Of a DNA stretch of 64,000 bases, positions 9,115-18,811 are shown piece after piece. Source of the stretch: Tepidiphilus olei (GTDB lineage: Bacteria; Pseudomonadota; Gammaproteobacteria; Burkholderiales; Rhodocyclaceae); contig NZ_SBHO01000006.1 of NCBI RefSeq assembly GCF_006980705.1, positions 92,051 through 156,050 of the forward strand, read 5' to 3'. The translations under genes were made by a program, and so were the position numbers. Position 1 is the first letter of the stretch. Every line of letters begins with the position of its first letter. Below the pieces are notes generated by a model. The model searched no databases. It saw only the letters and a program-made list of their open reading frames with translations, and was not told where the DNA came from.

Positions 9115-10413
9115 ATGATGTCCGCTGCCGATCGCTGTGTCGATGAATTCCGTTTCCGTTTCGGCCGCCGCGGCCCCGAGCTGATCCCCATCATGCTCGG
9201 CGGGATGGGCGTCGACATCTCCAACGCCGACCTCGCCCTCGAAATCGCCCGCCTCGGCGGCATCGGGCACATCTCGGACGCGATGGTGCCCACCGTCACC
9301 GACCGCCGCTACGACACCACCTACACCAAAGAAAAACTCAAACGCTACAAGTACAACGTCAAGAGCCTCGACAAGTCGGGCGTGAAATTCGACCTCGGAC
9401 TCTTGGCCGAAGCGCAGAAGATGCACGTACTGCGCACCATGGAGCGCAAGCGCGGCCCCGGGCTCGTCTTCATCAACTGCATGGAGAAGCTCACGATGGC
9501 CGCGCCCAAGGAAACGCTCAAGGTGCGGCTGGAAGCAGCGCTCGATGCCGGCATCGACGGCATCACCCTCTCGGCCGGGCTGCACCTGGGCTCCTTCGCG
9601 CTCATCGAAGAGCATCCGCGTTTTCGCGACGCCAAGCTCGGCATCATCGTCTCCTCGGTGCGCGCCTTGCAGCTCTTCCTCAAAAAGATCGCCCGTACCC
9701 GGCGGTTGCCCGACTTCGTGGTGGTGGAAGGGCCGCTCGCCGGCGGACACCTCGGATTCGGCCTCGACTGGGCGCGCTACGACCTGCGCACCATCGTGGC
9801 CGAAGTACTCGGCTACCTGCGTCGCGAAGAACTCGACGTTCCCGTCATCCCCGCCGGCGGCATCTTCACCGGTACCGACGCCGTCGAATTCCTGGAAATG
9901 GGCGCAGCCGCCGTCCAGGTGGCCACGCGTTTCACCGTCACCAAGGAATGCGGCCTGCCCGACCGCGTCAAGCAGGAATACTTCAAGGCCAACGAAGAAG
10001 ACATCGAGGTCAACACCATCTCGCCCACCGGCTACCCGATGCGCATGCTCAAATCCAGCCCCTGCATCGGCGCGGGCATCCGCCCCAACTGCGAGGCGTT
10101 CGGTTACCTGCTCGACGCGAACGGCCACTGCGCCTACATCGACGCCTACAACCGCGAAGTCGAGAAAAACCCGCACGCCAAGACGATCCACGTGTGGGAC
10201 AAGACCTGCCTGTGCACCCACATGCGCAACTTCGACTGCTGGACCTGCGGGCACTACACCTACCGGCTGAAAGACACGACGCATCGCCTCCCCGACGGCA
10301 GCTACCAGCTGCTCACCGCCGAGCACGTGTTCAACGATTACCGCTACAGCAAGAATCACGAAATCGCCCTACCGCCGCGGGAAGTGGAACCCGCCCCTTC
10401 CGCAGCCGGCTGA
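9115..10413 (+). CDS. Nitronate monooxygenase / 2-nitropropane dioxygenase-family flavoprotein
   Basis: About 432 residues, an FMN-binding TIM barrel. The opening GRRGPELIPIMLGGMGVDIS and the phosphate-binding segments PVIPAGGIFTGTDA and EMGAAAVQVATRFTVTKE are characteristic. Canonical members are about 320-360 residues; this one has an extra C-terminal domain of about 100 residues rich in cysteines (CLC and DCWTCG near residues 370-385), suggesting metal or Fe-S binding. The start is ATG 9115 (or 9118), with AGAGGG about 11 nt upstream; an upstream TTG at 9085 is less likely. ruvB follows 21 nt later. The substrate is not deducible. Confidence 0.85.
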   Translation: MMSAADRCVDEFRFRFGRRGPELIPIMLGGMGVDISNADLALEIARLGGIGHISDAMVPTVTDRRYDTTYTKEKLKRYKYNVKSLDKSGVKFDLGLLAEAQKMHVLRTMERKRGPGLVFINCMEKLTMAAPKETLKVRLEAALDAGIDGITLSAGLHLGSFALIEEHPRFRDAKLGIIVSSVRALQLFLKKIARTRRLPDFVVVEGPLAGGHLGFGLDWARYDLRTIVAEVLGYLRREELDVPVIPAGGIFTGTDAVEFLEMGAAAVQVATRFTVTKECGLPDRVKQEYFKANEEDIEVNTISPTGYPMRMLKSSPCIGAGIRPNCEAFGYLLDANGHCAYIDAYNREVEKNPHAKTIHVWDKTCLCTHMRNFDCWTCGHYTYRLKDTTHRLPDGSYQLLTAEHVFNDYRYSKNHEIALPPREVEPAPSAAG

Positions 10414-10434
10414 AGAGGCACGGGGCAACGCCGC

Positions 10435-11511
10435 ATGGCCATCGAAACCGACGCCCTTGCCGCCACTCCCGCCGACGCGCGGCTCATCAGCCCCGCCGCG
10501 CGCCCCGAAGATGCCATCGAGCGGGCCCTACGCCCCAAGCGGCTGGCCGACTACATCGGTCAGCCCAAGGTGCGCGAGCAGCTCGATCTCTTCATCCAGG
10601 CCGCGCGCCGCCGCGGCGAAGCCCTCGATCACGTGCTCCTCTTCGGCCCCCCCGGTTTGGGCAAGACGACGCTCGCCCACATCATCGCCGGCGAAATGGG
10701 CGTGGGACTGAAACAGACTTCCGGGCCGGTGCTCGAACGCCCCGGCGATCTCGCCGCCCTGCTCACCAACCTCGAGCCCAACGACGTGCTCTTCATCGAC
10801 GAGATCCACCGGCTCTCGCCGGTGATCGAGGAGATCCTCTATCCGGCGATGGAGGATTATCAAATCGACATCATGATCGGCGAAGGACCGGCCGCGCGTT
10901 CGATCAAGCTCGATCTGGCCCCTTTCACCCTGGTAGGGGCCACCACCCGCGCCGGCATGCTCACCAATCCCCTGCGCGACCGCTTCGGCATCGTCGCCCG
11001 GCTGGAATTCTACGCCCCCGAGGATCTCGCCCACATCGTGCGCCGCTCGGCGCAGCTGCTGGAGGTGCGCATCGACGAGGCCGGCGCCTTCGAAATCGCC
11101 CGTCGGGCGCGCGGCACGCCGCGCATCGCCAACCGCTTGCTGCGCCGCGTGCGCGACTTCGCCGAAGTGCGCGCCGCCGGCGCCATCACTGCCGAGATCG
11201 CCGACCAGGCGCTCGCCCTGCTCGACGTCGACCCTCTGGGGCTCGACATCATGGACCGCAAGCTACTCTCGGCCGTAATCGAAAAGTTCGCCGGCGGCCC
11301 CGTGGGGCTGGACAATCTCGCCGCCGCCATCGGTGAATCGGCCGATACCATCGAAGACGTGCTCGAACCCTACCTCATCCAACAGGGTTACCTGCAGCGC
11401 ACCCCCCGCGGACGCATCGCCACGCCCGCCGTCTACACCCATCTCGGCCTCGAAGCACCGCCCCGCCGACCCGACGCGGCCCAAGGCACGCTCCTCGACG
11501 ACACCGACTAA
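10435..11511 (+). CDS. ruvB: Holliday junction branch-migration helicase RuvB
   Basis: A 358-residue AAA+ motor. Walker A is GPPGLGKTT near residue 75, Walker B is VLFIDEIHR, sensor 1 is GATTRAGM, and the arginine-finger/sensor 2 region is [18 protein letters not shown], followed by the winged-helix DNA-binding domain ending before [17 protein letters not shown]. It drives branch migration with RuvA during recombination. Unlike most proteobacteria, ruvC and ruvA are not adjacent; it sits behind an oxidoreductase gene with a 21-nt gap and may be cotranscribed with it. Confidence 0.98.
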   Translation: MAIETDALAATPADARLISPAARPEDAIERALRPKRLADYIGQPKVREQLDLFIQAARRRGEALDHVLLFGPPGLGKTTLAHIIAGEMGVGLKQTSGPVLERPGDLAALLTNLEPNDVLFIDEIHRLSPVIEEILYPAMEDYQIDIMIGEGPAARSIKLDLAPFTLVGATTRAGMLTNPLRDRFGIVARLEFYAPEDLAHIVRRSAQLLEVRIDEAGAFEIARRARGTPRIANRLLRRVRDFAEVRAAGAITAEIADQALALLDVDPLGLDIMDRKLLSAVIEKFAGGPVGLDNLAAAIGESADTIEDVLEPYLIQQGYLQRTPRGRIATPAVYTHLGLEAPPRRPDAAQGTLLDDTD

Positions 11512-11527
11512 CCAGGAGAGCGGGCGC

Positions 11528-11887
11528 ATGCGCGCCTTTCTCGCCTTCACCATCGTTTTCTGCGCCATTACCGGCATCTGGCTGCTGTGGGCCGCCCCTG
11601 CCTTTTACCTGCCCGATCGCGGAGACACCGGCTGCGGCTGGTGGATCGACCCCACCGGCGCCCGCCTCGTCGGCCTCGCGCTCCTGGGCATCGCCGCGGC
11701 CGGCTGGCGCCTCGTGCGCATCGCTGCCCGCGGAACCATACCGGATGCGCGCTGGCAGCGCCGGCACGCGCTCCTCACGCTCGGCGCCTTCGCCCTCCTC
11801 GTCTGGGTGAGCGCCCGCGCGCCTTACGTCACCGATCCGGACCAGGGCTCCCCTGTCGCCTGCTCCAGGGGAAAACAAGGACGATGA
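11528..11887 (+). CDS. Small membrane protein of unknown function
   Basis: A 119-residue hypothetical protein with three likely membrane segments: residues 3-22 (FLAFTIVFCAITGIWLLWAA), about 44-62 and about 82-98. The loop after the first helix has CGWWIDPTGARL, a cysteine followed by aromatic residues. The ATG at 11528 has an AGGAGAGCGG Shine-Dalgarno and begins 16 nt after ruvB, so it probably shares its transcript. Nothing indicates a reaction. It converges on dsbC with a 13-nt gap. Confidence 0.7.
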   Translation: MRAFLAFTIVFCAITGIWLLWAAPAFYLPDRGDTGCGWWIDPTGARLVGLALLGIAAAGWRLVRIAARGTIPDARWQRRHALLTLGAFALLVWVSARAPYVTDPDQGSPVACSRGKQGR

Positions 11888-11900
11888 AAAACGACCCGGC

Positions 11901-12617
11901 TCAACGCACCTGCTTCAAGCGCTCCTCGAGCTTCGCTGCTGGCATGTAGCCGCCCAGCCGGTCGCCCGACGCGAGAAAAATCGTTGGCGTACCCGAGATA
12001 CGCAGTTGCTCGCCGAGCGCCATGTTCTGCTCGATCGCCTTCGTATCGCAAGAACCAGCCCCTGGAATCGGTTTGTCTTCGGTCATCCACGCCAGCCAGG
12101 CTGCGGCCCGATCGGGTGCGCACCAAATCCGTTTCACTTTGTCCACCGAATCCGGACCCAGGATGGGATAGAGGAAGACGTAGATCGTCACGTCATCGAT
12201 CGTCTGTAATTCCTTGGCGAGCTTCTTGCAAAACGTGCAGTTCGGATCCTCGAAGGTGGCCATCACCCGAGTCCCCTTGCCGCGCACGATCTTGATTGCC
12301 CGATCGAGCGGCAAGGTGGAAAAGTCGATGCGCGCGAGCTCTTCCATGCGCTTGGCCGTGACGTCTTCGCGCTTGGCCGTGTCGATGATCGAGCCGGTGA
12401 CCACGTAGGACACTTTCTCGTCGGTATAGACCACTTCCCCCGTCGTCAGCACCACCTCGTAGAGGCCCCCATAAGGCACGGCGCGCACCGAGCTCACTGC
12501 CGGTGCCCCGAGGAACGCTTCCATCTTCGCCTTGACCTCTTTCTCACCAGCGAACGCTGCCGTCGCCAGACCGAACACCGCCATCAACGCCACCACCGCC
12601 TTACGCCACCCTTCCAT
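11901..12617 (-). CDS. dsbC: Periplasmic disulfide isomerase DsbC/DsbG-type
   Basis: A 238-residue thioredoxin-fold protein with a signal peptide ([15 protein letters not shown]..., cleavage probably at AFA-GE). The N-terminal dimerisation domain (EVKAKMEAFLGAPAVSSVRA and following) precedes the catalytic domain with MATFEDPNCTFCKKL. The active site reads CTFC, where E. coli DsbC has CGYC. The cis-Pro loop SGTPTIF follows. It shuffles wrong disulfides in the periplasm together with DsbD. Its start codon overlaps the stop of the upstream hydroxylase gene by one base (TGATG), so translation is coupled. Confidence 0.93.
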   Translation of the reverse strand: MEGWRKAVVALMAVFGLATAAFAGEKEVKAKMEAFLGAPAVSSVRAVPYGGLYEVVLTTGEVVYTDEKVSYVVTGSIIDTAKREDVTAKRMEELARIDFSTLPLDRAIKIVRGKGTRVMATFEDPNCTFCKKLAKELQTIDDVTIYVFLYPILGPDSVDKVKRIWCAPDRAAAWLAWMTEDKPIPGAGSCDTKAIEQNMALGEQLRISGTPTIFLASGDRLGGYMPAAKLEERLKQVR

Positions 12618-13816
12618 CACCGACTCTCCTGCACAAAGAAATCTCCAAAAGCGGCATAGCGCACCATCGCCTCCTTGACGAACGGCAAACGATCGACGAG
12701 CCGCATCCCGACGTTGCGCAACTGCCGCACTTCCGGCCGGCGCAGACTGAAGAGCCGCGCCAGCGCGTCGGTGGCCGTCTGCATCAGCCAAGGCTCCTCC
12801 GCTCGCCGCCGCGCGTAGCGCGACAGCACCGGCAAGGCGCCGGGATCGGCCTCGGGCGGCAGGGCACGGAGCACTTCGCCGAGCACCGCCACGTCGTTGA
12901 ACCCCAGGTTGATGCCATGCCCCGACAAAGGATGAATGCCATGTGCCGCATCGCCGATGAGCGCCACGCGCGGGCGCACCACCTGCGGGCAGCGCAGCAA
13001 GGAGAGCGGAAACGCCTGACGCGGCGTGATCGTCGTCATCGCCCCGAGCACGCCGCCGCTCGCCGCTTCCACGCGGCGCGCGAACGCCGCTTCGTCGAGC
13101 GCGAGCAATGCTTCCGCCTGCGGCTGCGGTGCCGACCACACGATCGATACCCGATTTCCCGGCAAAGGAAGGAAGGCGAGCACCCCATCGTCGCGGAACC
13201 ACTGCCGCGCTACGTGCCGATGCGGTTGGCTCACGGCGAAATTGGCCACGATCCCTTGTTGATGGTAAGGCACCACCCGCGCCGGCAGACCGGCCTGCTC
13301 CCGCACCCAAGACTGGCGCCCGTCGGCGCCGATGAGCAGCCGCGTGCGCACCCGCGAACCATCGCGGCACACCACCGTGAGCGTTTCCGCCTCACTCACC
13401 AGAGCCTGCCCGGCCTTGCCCTCGCCTGTGAACAGCGTGACATTGCGCTGTCGCCTCACCGTCTCCCACAAGGCATCGCGCACCAACGACTGCTCGGCGA
13501 TCACGGCGAGCCGACTCAGCCCCGCCTCATAAGCCGAAAAAGACAGCGTTCCGCCGGCATCCCCATGAACCTCGATGCGATCGACCGCGCACCAACGCGC
13601 AGGATCGAGGCGCTGCCACACGTCGAGCCGCTCGAGGAGCGCGACGGCGGCGGGCGTATAGGCATAGACGCGAGCATCCCACTCCCCTTCGTGCCCCCGC
13701 TGCGGCCGCGGCTCGATCAACCCCACTTTCCAAGGCGCATCGCGCAGCGCCGCCGCACAGGCCAAACCGGCCAAGCCCCCGCCATGAATCAGGATATCGA
13801 CGTTCACCTTCACCAC
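12617..13816 (-). CDS. UbiH/UbiF/VisC-family FAD-dependent hydroxylase (ubiquinone biosynthesis)
   Basis: A 399-residue FAD monooxygenase. The N-terminal Rossmann motif is [17 protein letters not shown] (GxGxxG variant GGGLAG); the second FAD motif is [19 protein letters not shown], with the family's GD and P residues. Members hydroxylate the benzoquinone ring of ubiquinone precursors; which position cannot be told from sequence alone. The GTG start at 13816 overlaps the end of the MCP gene by 7 nt; a second GTG at 13810 is possible. It is cotranscribed with dsbC, a frequent pairing in betaproteobacteria. Confidence 0.9.
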   Translation of the reverse strand: MVKVNVDILIHGGGLAGLACAAALRDAPWKVGLIEPRPQRGHEGEWDARVYAYTPAAVALLERLDVWQRLDPARWCAVDRIEVHGDAGGTLSFSAYEAGLSRLAVIAEQSLVRDALWETVRRQRNVTLFTGEGKAGQALVSEAETLTVVCRDGSRVRTRLLIGADGRQSWVREQAGLPARVVPYHQQGIVANFAVSQPHRHVARQWFRDDGVLAFLPLPGNRVSIVWSAPQPQAEALLALDEAAFARRVEAASGGVLGAMTTITPRQAFPLSLLRCPQVVRPRVALIGDAAHGIHPLSGHGINLGFNDVAVLGEVLRALPPEADPGALPVLSRYARRRAEEPWLMQTATDALARLFSLRRPEVRQLRNVGMRLVDRLPFVKEAMVRYAAFGDFFVQESR

Positions 13817-15444
13817 CGGAAAAACTGCACCAATTTTTTCAGATTCTCCGCCAGACCGGCGAGCGTGCGGCTCGCTCCCGCCAGCTCGTCGGAGCTCACC
13901 GCCGTTTGCTTGGTCGACGATTGGATCGCCCCGATGTTACGCTCCAGCTCCTCGGCCGCATGGCGCAGCGCCTCGATCGCTTCGGTGATACGGCCATTGA
14001 GGGTGCGCACCGACCCTGCCTCGCCACGGATGTTCGCCAATGCCTCCTGCGCTTCGCGACTATACTCCAAAGTCGTGCGCGCCACCTCGCGGCTCGTCTC
14101 CATCACCTGCACCGCCCGACTCGCGCCGTGCTGCAATTTGGCGATCATGTCCTGGATTTCGCGCGTCGAATCCTGGGTGCGCACGGCCAAGGAACGCACC
14201 TCGTCGGCCACCACGGCGAATCCCCGGCCGTATTCCCCGGCGCGGGCCGCCTCGATGGCGGCATTGAGCGCCAGGAGATTCGTCTGTTGGGCAATCTCTT
14301 CGATCACGGTGGTCACTTTCTCGATGCTCGCGCTATCTTGCGACACCTCGCTCACCGTCGCCGCCACTTCTTCGAGCGTCTCACCGAGATGGTTCATCGC
14401 CTCGGCCGTTTTCTGCACCACTTCGTTGCCGTTTTCCACCTGGCGGTCGGCCTCCACCGCCGCTTCGGCCGCCTGTCGAGCAAAAGTCGCCACCTGATCG
14501 ACGTTGCCCCCCATGCGCTCGACCGCCGTCGCCATTTTCTCGGTCTCGGCCGACTGGATCTGCACCTGACGTCGATTGCTTTCGCTGATCTCCTCCAATC
14601 TCCCAGATTGCACCGCGATGTCGACGGCTGCCGTATTCACCTGCTTGATCGTCTCCAGAAGCCGTTGCAAAGTCTGCTGTAACACCCCCATCACGCTCTC
14701 GGGATAGCGCGTATTCAGGCGCTGCCCCAGCTCACCCGCGGCCAGCCGTCGAATGGCCTCGCCCACCTCGTCGGGTTCCGCCCCCAAGGTGGCGAGGATG
14801 GAGCGAATCGTCATCGAAGCCAGCGTCACCGAGATCACCAGCGCCACCACGGTCACCAGCAACATCAGGTTACGGAAACCGCTCGCCAAGGATCGCACCT
14901 GGTCGAGACTCTCGCGAATGACCCGCTCCTGGTGATCGATGAAGGCGTTGATCGCCGCCAACCACTCGACGTAGGCCGGAGAAACCTCGCGCAACAGCAT
15001 GGCTTGCGCGGCCTCCACATCCCCGCTCAGGCGCAGCTCGATCACCCGCTGCGTTCCCGGCACCGCCCGTCGCTCGATTTCCTTGATGCGCGACAAGAGG
15101 CGCCGATCCTCCTCGGTCGCCTCTTGCGCCATCAGCCGATCGAGTTTTTCCGCCGAATCGGCATAGAAAGCCGCCAAACGTTCGATTTCGGCCACATGTG
15201 CCCGGACCGCGGTCAAATCGTGCTCCAGAACCGTATCACGAACAGATATGGCGCGATCATGCACACTCCCCCGAAAGTTGATGGCGTATCGCTGCTTCAG
15301 CGTCGCCCCCTCGTTCACGTCAGTGAGCGTGTCATCGATCGATGCAACCCGCTGGATGCCAATGGCCGTGATCAACACCATCAAAGCAAGCAGACAGCCG
15401 AACCCCAACCCCAGTCGCTTCGCGACGGTCATCTTTGTCGACAT
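13810..15444 (-). CDS. Methyl-accepting chemotaxis protein
   Basis: A 544-residue chemoreceptor. It has a TM helix near residues 10-30, a periplasmic four-helix-bundle-like sensor region (residues 32-195) with [14 protein letters not shown], a second TM near 200-220, a HAMP domain ([17 protein letters not shown]) and a long signalling coiled coil. The highly conserved hairpin tip is [20 protein letters not shown] followed by [15 protein letters not shown]. It lacks an obvious C-terminal CheR-binding pentapeptide. The ATG was chosen for the GGGGGAGA ribosome site. The ligand is unknown; it presumably feeds the flagellar motor encoded further along the window. Confidence 0.95.
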   Translation of the reverse strand: MSTKMTVAKRLGLGFGCLLALMVLITAIGIQRVASIDDTLTDVNEGATLKQRYAINFRGSVHDRAISVRDTVLEHDLTAVRAHVAEIERLAAFYADSAEKLDRLMAQEATEEDRRLLSRIKEIERRAVPGTQRVIELRLSGDVEAAQAMLLREVSPAYVEWLAAINAFIDHQERVIRESLDQVRSLASGFRNLMLLVTVVALVISVTLASMTIRSILATLGAEPDEVGEAIRRLAAGELGQRLNTRYPESVMGVLQQTLQRLLETIKQVNTAAVDIAVQSGRLEEISESNRRQVQIQSAETEKMATAVERMGGNVDQVATFARQAAEAAVEADRQVENGNEVVQKTAEAMNHLGETLEEVAATVSEVSQDSASIEKVTTVIEEIAQQTNLLALNAAIEAARAGEYGRGFAVVADEVRSLAVRTQDSTREIQDMIAKLQHGASRAVQVMETSREVARTTLEYSREAQEALANIRGEAGSVRTLNGRITEAIEALRHAAEELERNIGAIQSSTKQTAVSSDELAGASRTLAGLAENLKKLVQFFRW

Positions 15445-15612
15445 GCTGGTTCTCCCCCCTTGTCTTTCTTGGAAAAGGAACGGCTCGAGCCATCTACTGC
15501 GCAGCCACGGCACCGCGGGCGTCAAGTAATGCCACCGCTTGCCAAAGCGTTTCGCGCGGCACACTATACAACAGCTTCGGCCGTCATTCCATTAGCCTGC
15601 TGCTATCACGGA

Positions 15613-18336
15613 TCACGAGCCCAAGCGATACGCCTCGAGCCACTCCCCGAGGTGATCCTCCAGCATCCACCCCTCGCGCACCCACTGCTGCAGCGCGTCG
15701 CCCTCCTTCTGCGCCGCGTCCAGATCGTGGATGCGGGCGCGGATCGCCTCGAGCCAGGCGTCCGGCCGGTTGGGCACGCGCGTCACCGGCGCGCCGCGAT
15801 ACGGCAGCACGTCCGAGCACACCACCGGCCAGCCGAGGATGCCATACTCCAGAATCCGCAAGTTCGACTTGCACTCGTTGAAGCGATTCACCTCCAGCGG
15901 CGCCACCGCCAAGTCCAGGTTCAGGCTCGCCAGTTTGGCCGGATACTGCTCGAAGGGCACGAAGGGATGAAACTCCTTCACGAAGGGGCGAAGCTCCTCC
16001 GGACACATGCCGAAGAAGACCCAATCGCACTCCTCGCTCGTCGTCTCCAGCACCTCACGGATCAGCGCCAAGTCACCCGCGTGCTGCATCGCCCCGGCCC
16101 AACCCACGCGCGGCTTCGGCCCCACGCGCCGCTGCGACTGCAAACCATTCCACACCCAACCCGGCAGATAATTCGGGATCAGACGCACATCGCGGGCATA
16201 CTTCTCGATCGCCGCGCGGATCGGCTCGGTGGTCACCACCACCCGGTCGGCCGTGCGCACCACCCGCTTCATCTCCCCCGGCGTGTTGCGATGCTCATAG
16301 ACCTCGCTCTGGCGTGGAATCTCGCTGATGAGATCATCGAGATGCAGCAGAAACGGAATGCCGGCAAGCTCCCGCACCTGCTGCACCGTCTCCAAATGAT
16401 CGCTCAGCTCCAGGAACGCGCTCGCGGTGAAGACGTCCGGCTTCGCCCGCTCCACCTCGACGAGCAGAGGAATGCGCGTCTGCCGCACCCCCGGCGCGTG
16501 GATGAAACTGCGCTCCACCGCCCTCGCCTGCCATAGCCCCTCCAGCGGCTGCTTGATGCGGTACTCGATCACCCCGCTCAACTGCTCCCACCCCAGCACC
16601 CGCACCTTTTCCGTAGGCAAACGCGGATCCCAATTCACCACGATCTCCGACTCCACCCGGTAGTCGCGGTGCGTCAGGCTCAAGTGGCGGTTGTAGGCCG
16701 GATCGCGCGCGAGCTGCGGCAACCACTTGCGCAGCATCGCCTCCTGCTCCTTGCCGAAGCGCTGCTGCGCCTTGCGCGCCTTGGCCGGCTCGGCCGCCTC
16801 CTGCTGCTGGCTCACGCTGCCGTGATGCACCAGCACCACGAAGGGCGTCCACAGAATCTTGTAGCCGCGCTCGCGCACCTTCAGGCACAGATCCACGTCG
16901 TTGTAAGAGACGCGAAACGCCTGCTCGTCCAGCCCCTTCACCTCCTCCCACACCGACTTGCGGATCAAGAGACAGGCCGCCGTCACCGCCGAGAGGTCCT
17001 GATCCACCAGCGCCCGGTTCATGTACCCGCCGTCAGTCAGCCCCAGCAAGCCCATATAGGGAAAATCCGCGACGCCCCCCAATCCGAGAAGAATTCCCGC
17101 GTGCTGCACCGTCGGCGGCTGCGGGAACATCAGCTTCACCCCCACGATGCCCACATCCGGCCGCTGGCCGTAGGCCACCATGCGCTCCAGCCAATGCTCC
17201 TGCAGCACCACCGTGTCGTTGTTGAGCAGCAACAAATACTCGCCGCTCGCCTCGCGCGCGGCCAAATTGCACATCGCCGAGAAATTGAACGGCTTGGGAT
17301 AAGGCAATACCCGCACGCCCTCCGCCTTCAGGCGTTCCAGATACGCGCACGCCTGCGGCTGCGTGCTGCCGTTGTCCACCACCAGGATCTCGTAGTCGGG
17401 ATAATTCGTCTTCGCGCGAATGCTCTCGACGCAGGACTGGAGATAATCCGCCTGGTCTTTCGTCGGAATGACGATCGACACGCGCGGCTGCCGCGGCCAG
17501 TGATACACCACCCGCCAGGTGCCCGGCACGTACCCCTCCGCCACCTCCGCGTCCAACGCTCGGCGCGCCAGATGCGCCGCCAGCGCCTGGCGGTGCGCCG
17601 GCTCATCCACCGCCTCCTCACGCCCCGCCGGCACGGAGTAGAGCACCTCATCCACATGCCCGATCGCCTCCTCGCCGAAGGCATCGAGCACCCGCAGCGC
17701 CAGATCGTAGCGCCACGCCTCCCCACACTCGCCCCATCCGCCAACCGCCGCGAATGCCTCGCGCTCCACCCACAGGCACGGACCCAGATACGGCATCGAG
17801 CGCAGCAAGTCGAGATTGACGTCCGGCCGGAAGAGCGGATCGCGCCGCGTGCCATCCGCCTCCACCGTGTCCGAATCGCCATACATCAGGCGCCACTGCG
17901 GAAACGCCAACGCATGGCGTACCAGCTGCTCCACCGCATCGCCCGCCAACCGCACCCCGGGCGCGAGCACCGACACCCATCCCGACTCGACCGCCGCCAG
18001 CTCCTCCGCGAGCGCCGTTCCTATCCCCTCCGTCGACTCCACCTCACGCCAGCGCAGCATCGGCAACTCCGCCCACATCGCATCCGGCGCCGGCGCATCG
18101 GCCACCACCACCAGCCGCCACAAAGGCGCCGACTGCACTCCCAGGCTGTCGAGCGTATCGGCCAGGAGCGGCAGATCGGAAGCCGGACAGGGGACGACGA
18201 AGGTGAAGGTGGGGCTATCGGCGGGAAGGGGATCGTCGGGGTGGAAGGGGGTGTGGTGGCGTTGCAGATACAGCTGGTAAGGCTCTGGCTGCTGCACCTC
18301 AACGGCTTGCTCACCCTCCACAAAACTTTGCAACAT
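15613..18336 (-). CDS. Large multidomain glycosyltransferase (GT2 plus GT4-like)
   Basis: A 907-residue protein. Residues 40-260 resemble a degenerate GT2 domain (FTFVVPCPASDLPLLADTL; YGDSD). Residues 285-530 are a clear GT2 domain: VSIVIPTKDQADYLQSCVES, VVDNGST, LLNNDTV and YNDVDLCLKVRERGYKI. The last 320 residues look like a GT4/GT1-type fold (VVTTEPIRAAIEKY, RVGWAGAMQHAGDLALI, ECKSNLRILEYGILGWPVV). Such proteins build surface or O-antigen polysaccharide, or glycosylate flagellin in some species. The start was chosen for the strong AAGGAGGGAG site before ATG 18336; the frame extends 17 codons upstream. No other polysaccharide genes remain here except the truncated nucleotidyltransferase starts at 18647 and 19437. 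Confidence 0.88.
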   Translation of the reverse strand: MLQSFVEGEQAVEVQQPEPYQLYLQRHHTPFHPDDPLPADSPTFTFVVPCPASDLPLLADTLDSLGVQSAPLWRLVVVADAPAPDAMWAELPMLRWREVESTEGIGTALAEELAAVESGWVSVLAPGVRLAGDAVEQLVRHALAFPQWRLMYGDSDTVEADGTRRDPLFRPDVNLDLLRSMPYLGPCLWVEREAFAAVGGWGECGEAWRYDLALRVLDAFGEEAIGHVDEVLYSVPAGREEAVDEPAHRQALAAHLARRALDAEVAEGYVPGTWRVVYHWPRQPRVSIVIPTKDQADYLQSCVESIRAKTNYPDYEILVVDNGSTQPQACAYLERLKAEGVRVLPYPKPFNFSAMCNLAAREASGEYLLLLNNDTVVLQEHWLERMVAYGQRPDVGIVGVKLMFPQPPTVQHAGILLGLGGVADFPYMGLLGLTDGGYMNRALVDQDLSAVTAACLLIRKSVWEEVKGLDEQAFRVSYNDVDLCLKVRERGYKILWTPFVVLVHHGSVSQQQEAAEPAKARKAQQRFGKEQEAMLRKWLPQLARDPAYNRHLSLTHRDYRVESEIVVNWDPRLPTEKVRVLGWEQLSGVIEYRIKQPLEGLWQARAVERSFIHAPGVRQTRIPLLVEVERAKPDVFTASAFLELSDHLETVQQVRELAGIPFLLHLDDLISEIPRQSEVYEHRNTPGEMKRVVRTADRVVVTTEPIRAAIEKYARDVRLIPNYLPGWVWNGLQSQRRVGPKPRVGWAGAMQHAGDLALIREVLETTSEECDWVFFGMCPEELRPFVKEFHPFVPFEQYPAKLASLNLDLAVAPLEVNRFNECKSNLRILEYGILGWPVVCSDVLPYRGAPVTRVPNRPDAWLEAIRARIHDLDAAQKEGDALQQWVREGWMLEDHLGEWLEAYRLGS

Positions 18337-18464
18337 CCGCTCCCTCCTTGCCCTGCCGGATTTCCGGATTACCCATGGGAATCTCAATCAACCCCCGTTT
18401 TTCGGGAAACTCGCGGTGAAACAGGCCCTTCATGACACTCGGCACCGAATTCTCCCCCATTGCT

Positions 18465-18584
18465 TTAGCCGCTTGTTGCGGACGACATACTCAGCTCGCG
18501 GGCAAGCGTCTCCACAGCCGCACTTTCTGGCGGCAGCAGCCGTGACACCGCTTTGTCCTGGAAGTTTGTCCGTACCTGGCCACT
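18465..18584 (-). pseudogene. Remnant of a transposase N-terminal HTH region
   Basis: A 39-codon open segment reads FQDKAVSRLLPPESAAVETL then ARELSMSSAT before a stop. This resembles the helix-turn-helix start of IS3-type OrfA transposases (LLPP...V..LA.E.G.S..TL). No start codon, partner frame or terminal repeats are visible, so it is a decayed fragment. It lies in the 475-bp gap between the glycosyltransferase start and the first coiled-coil gene. The resemblance is from memory of the family and is only moderate. Confidence 0.45.
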
Positions 18585-18646
18585 TTACTCTTTTCTTATC
18601 GCCCTCGGGGTTTGGAATCTATTGAGGCGACAACTATTACTCACCC

Positions 18647-18729
18647 GGCAAGGATCACGCACTTCACCCCCCTCCCCCAACGCCGCAGCGGGCGGCGTGT
18701 GTCAGGGGCATTGTAACTAAATTTCACGG
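18647..18729 (-). repeat. Direct repeat copy A: promoter, leader and first codons of a sugar nucleotidyltransferase gene, truncated
   Basis: About 80 bp shared with 19437-19520. On the minus strand it has GTTACAAT, then a CGCCGC/GCGGCG hairpin, a GGGGGAG ribosome site and V/M-KCVILAG, the usual start of glucose-1-phosphate nucleotidyltransferases. Copy A reads VKCVILAG and then a stop. Nothing further of that gene is present. Confidence 0.6.
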
Positions 18730-18811
18730 GGAAGAAGTGGTGCGCCGAGCGGCTGGAGACCGTGAGCGCATTGGCTGAGCGTAAACAGGGAAACCGTCCG
18801 AAACGGAGCGG

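Noticed and set aside
11845..11876. CCCCTG/CAGGGG hairpin between the small membrane protein and dsbC
   Set aside because: It lies within the coding end of the first gene and lacks a T-run on the side where either gene would need it.
14932..18435. Long open frames antisense to the MCP and glycosyltransferase genes
   Set aside because: Their composition is Arg/His/Pro-rich and without domains; the minus-strand genes have full family motifs.
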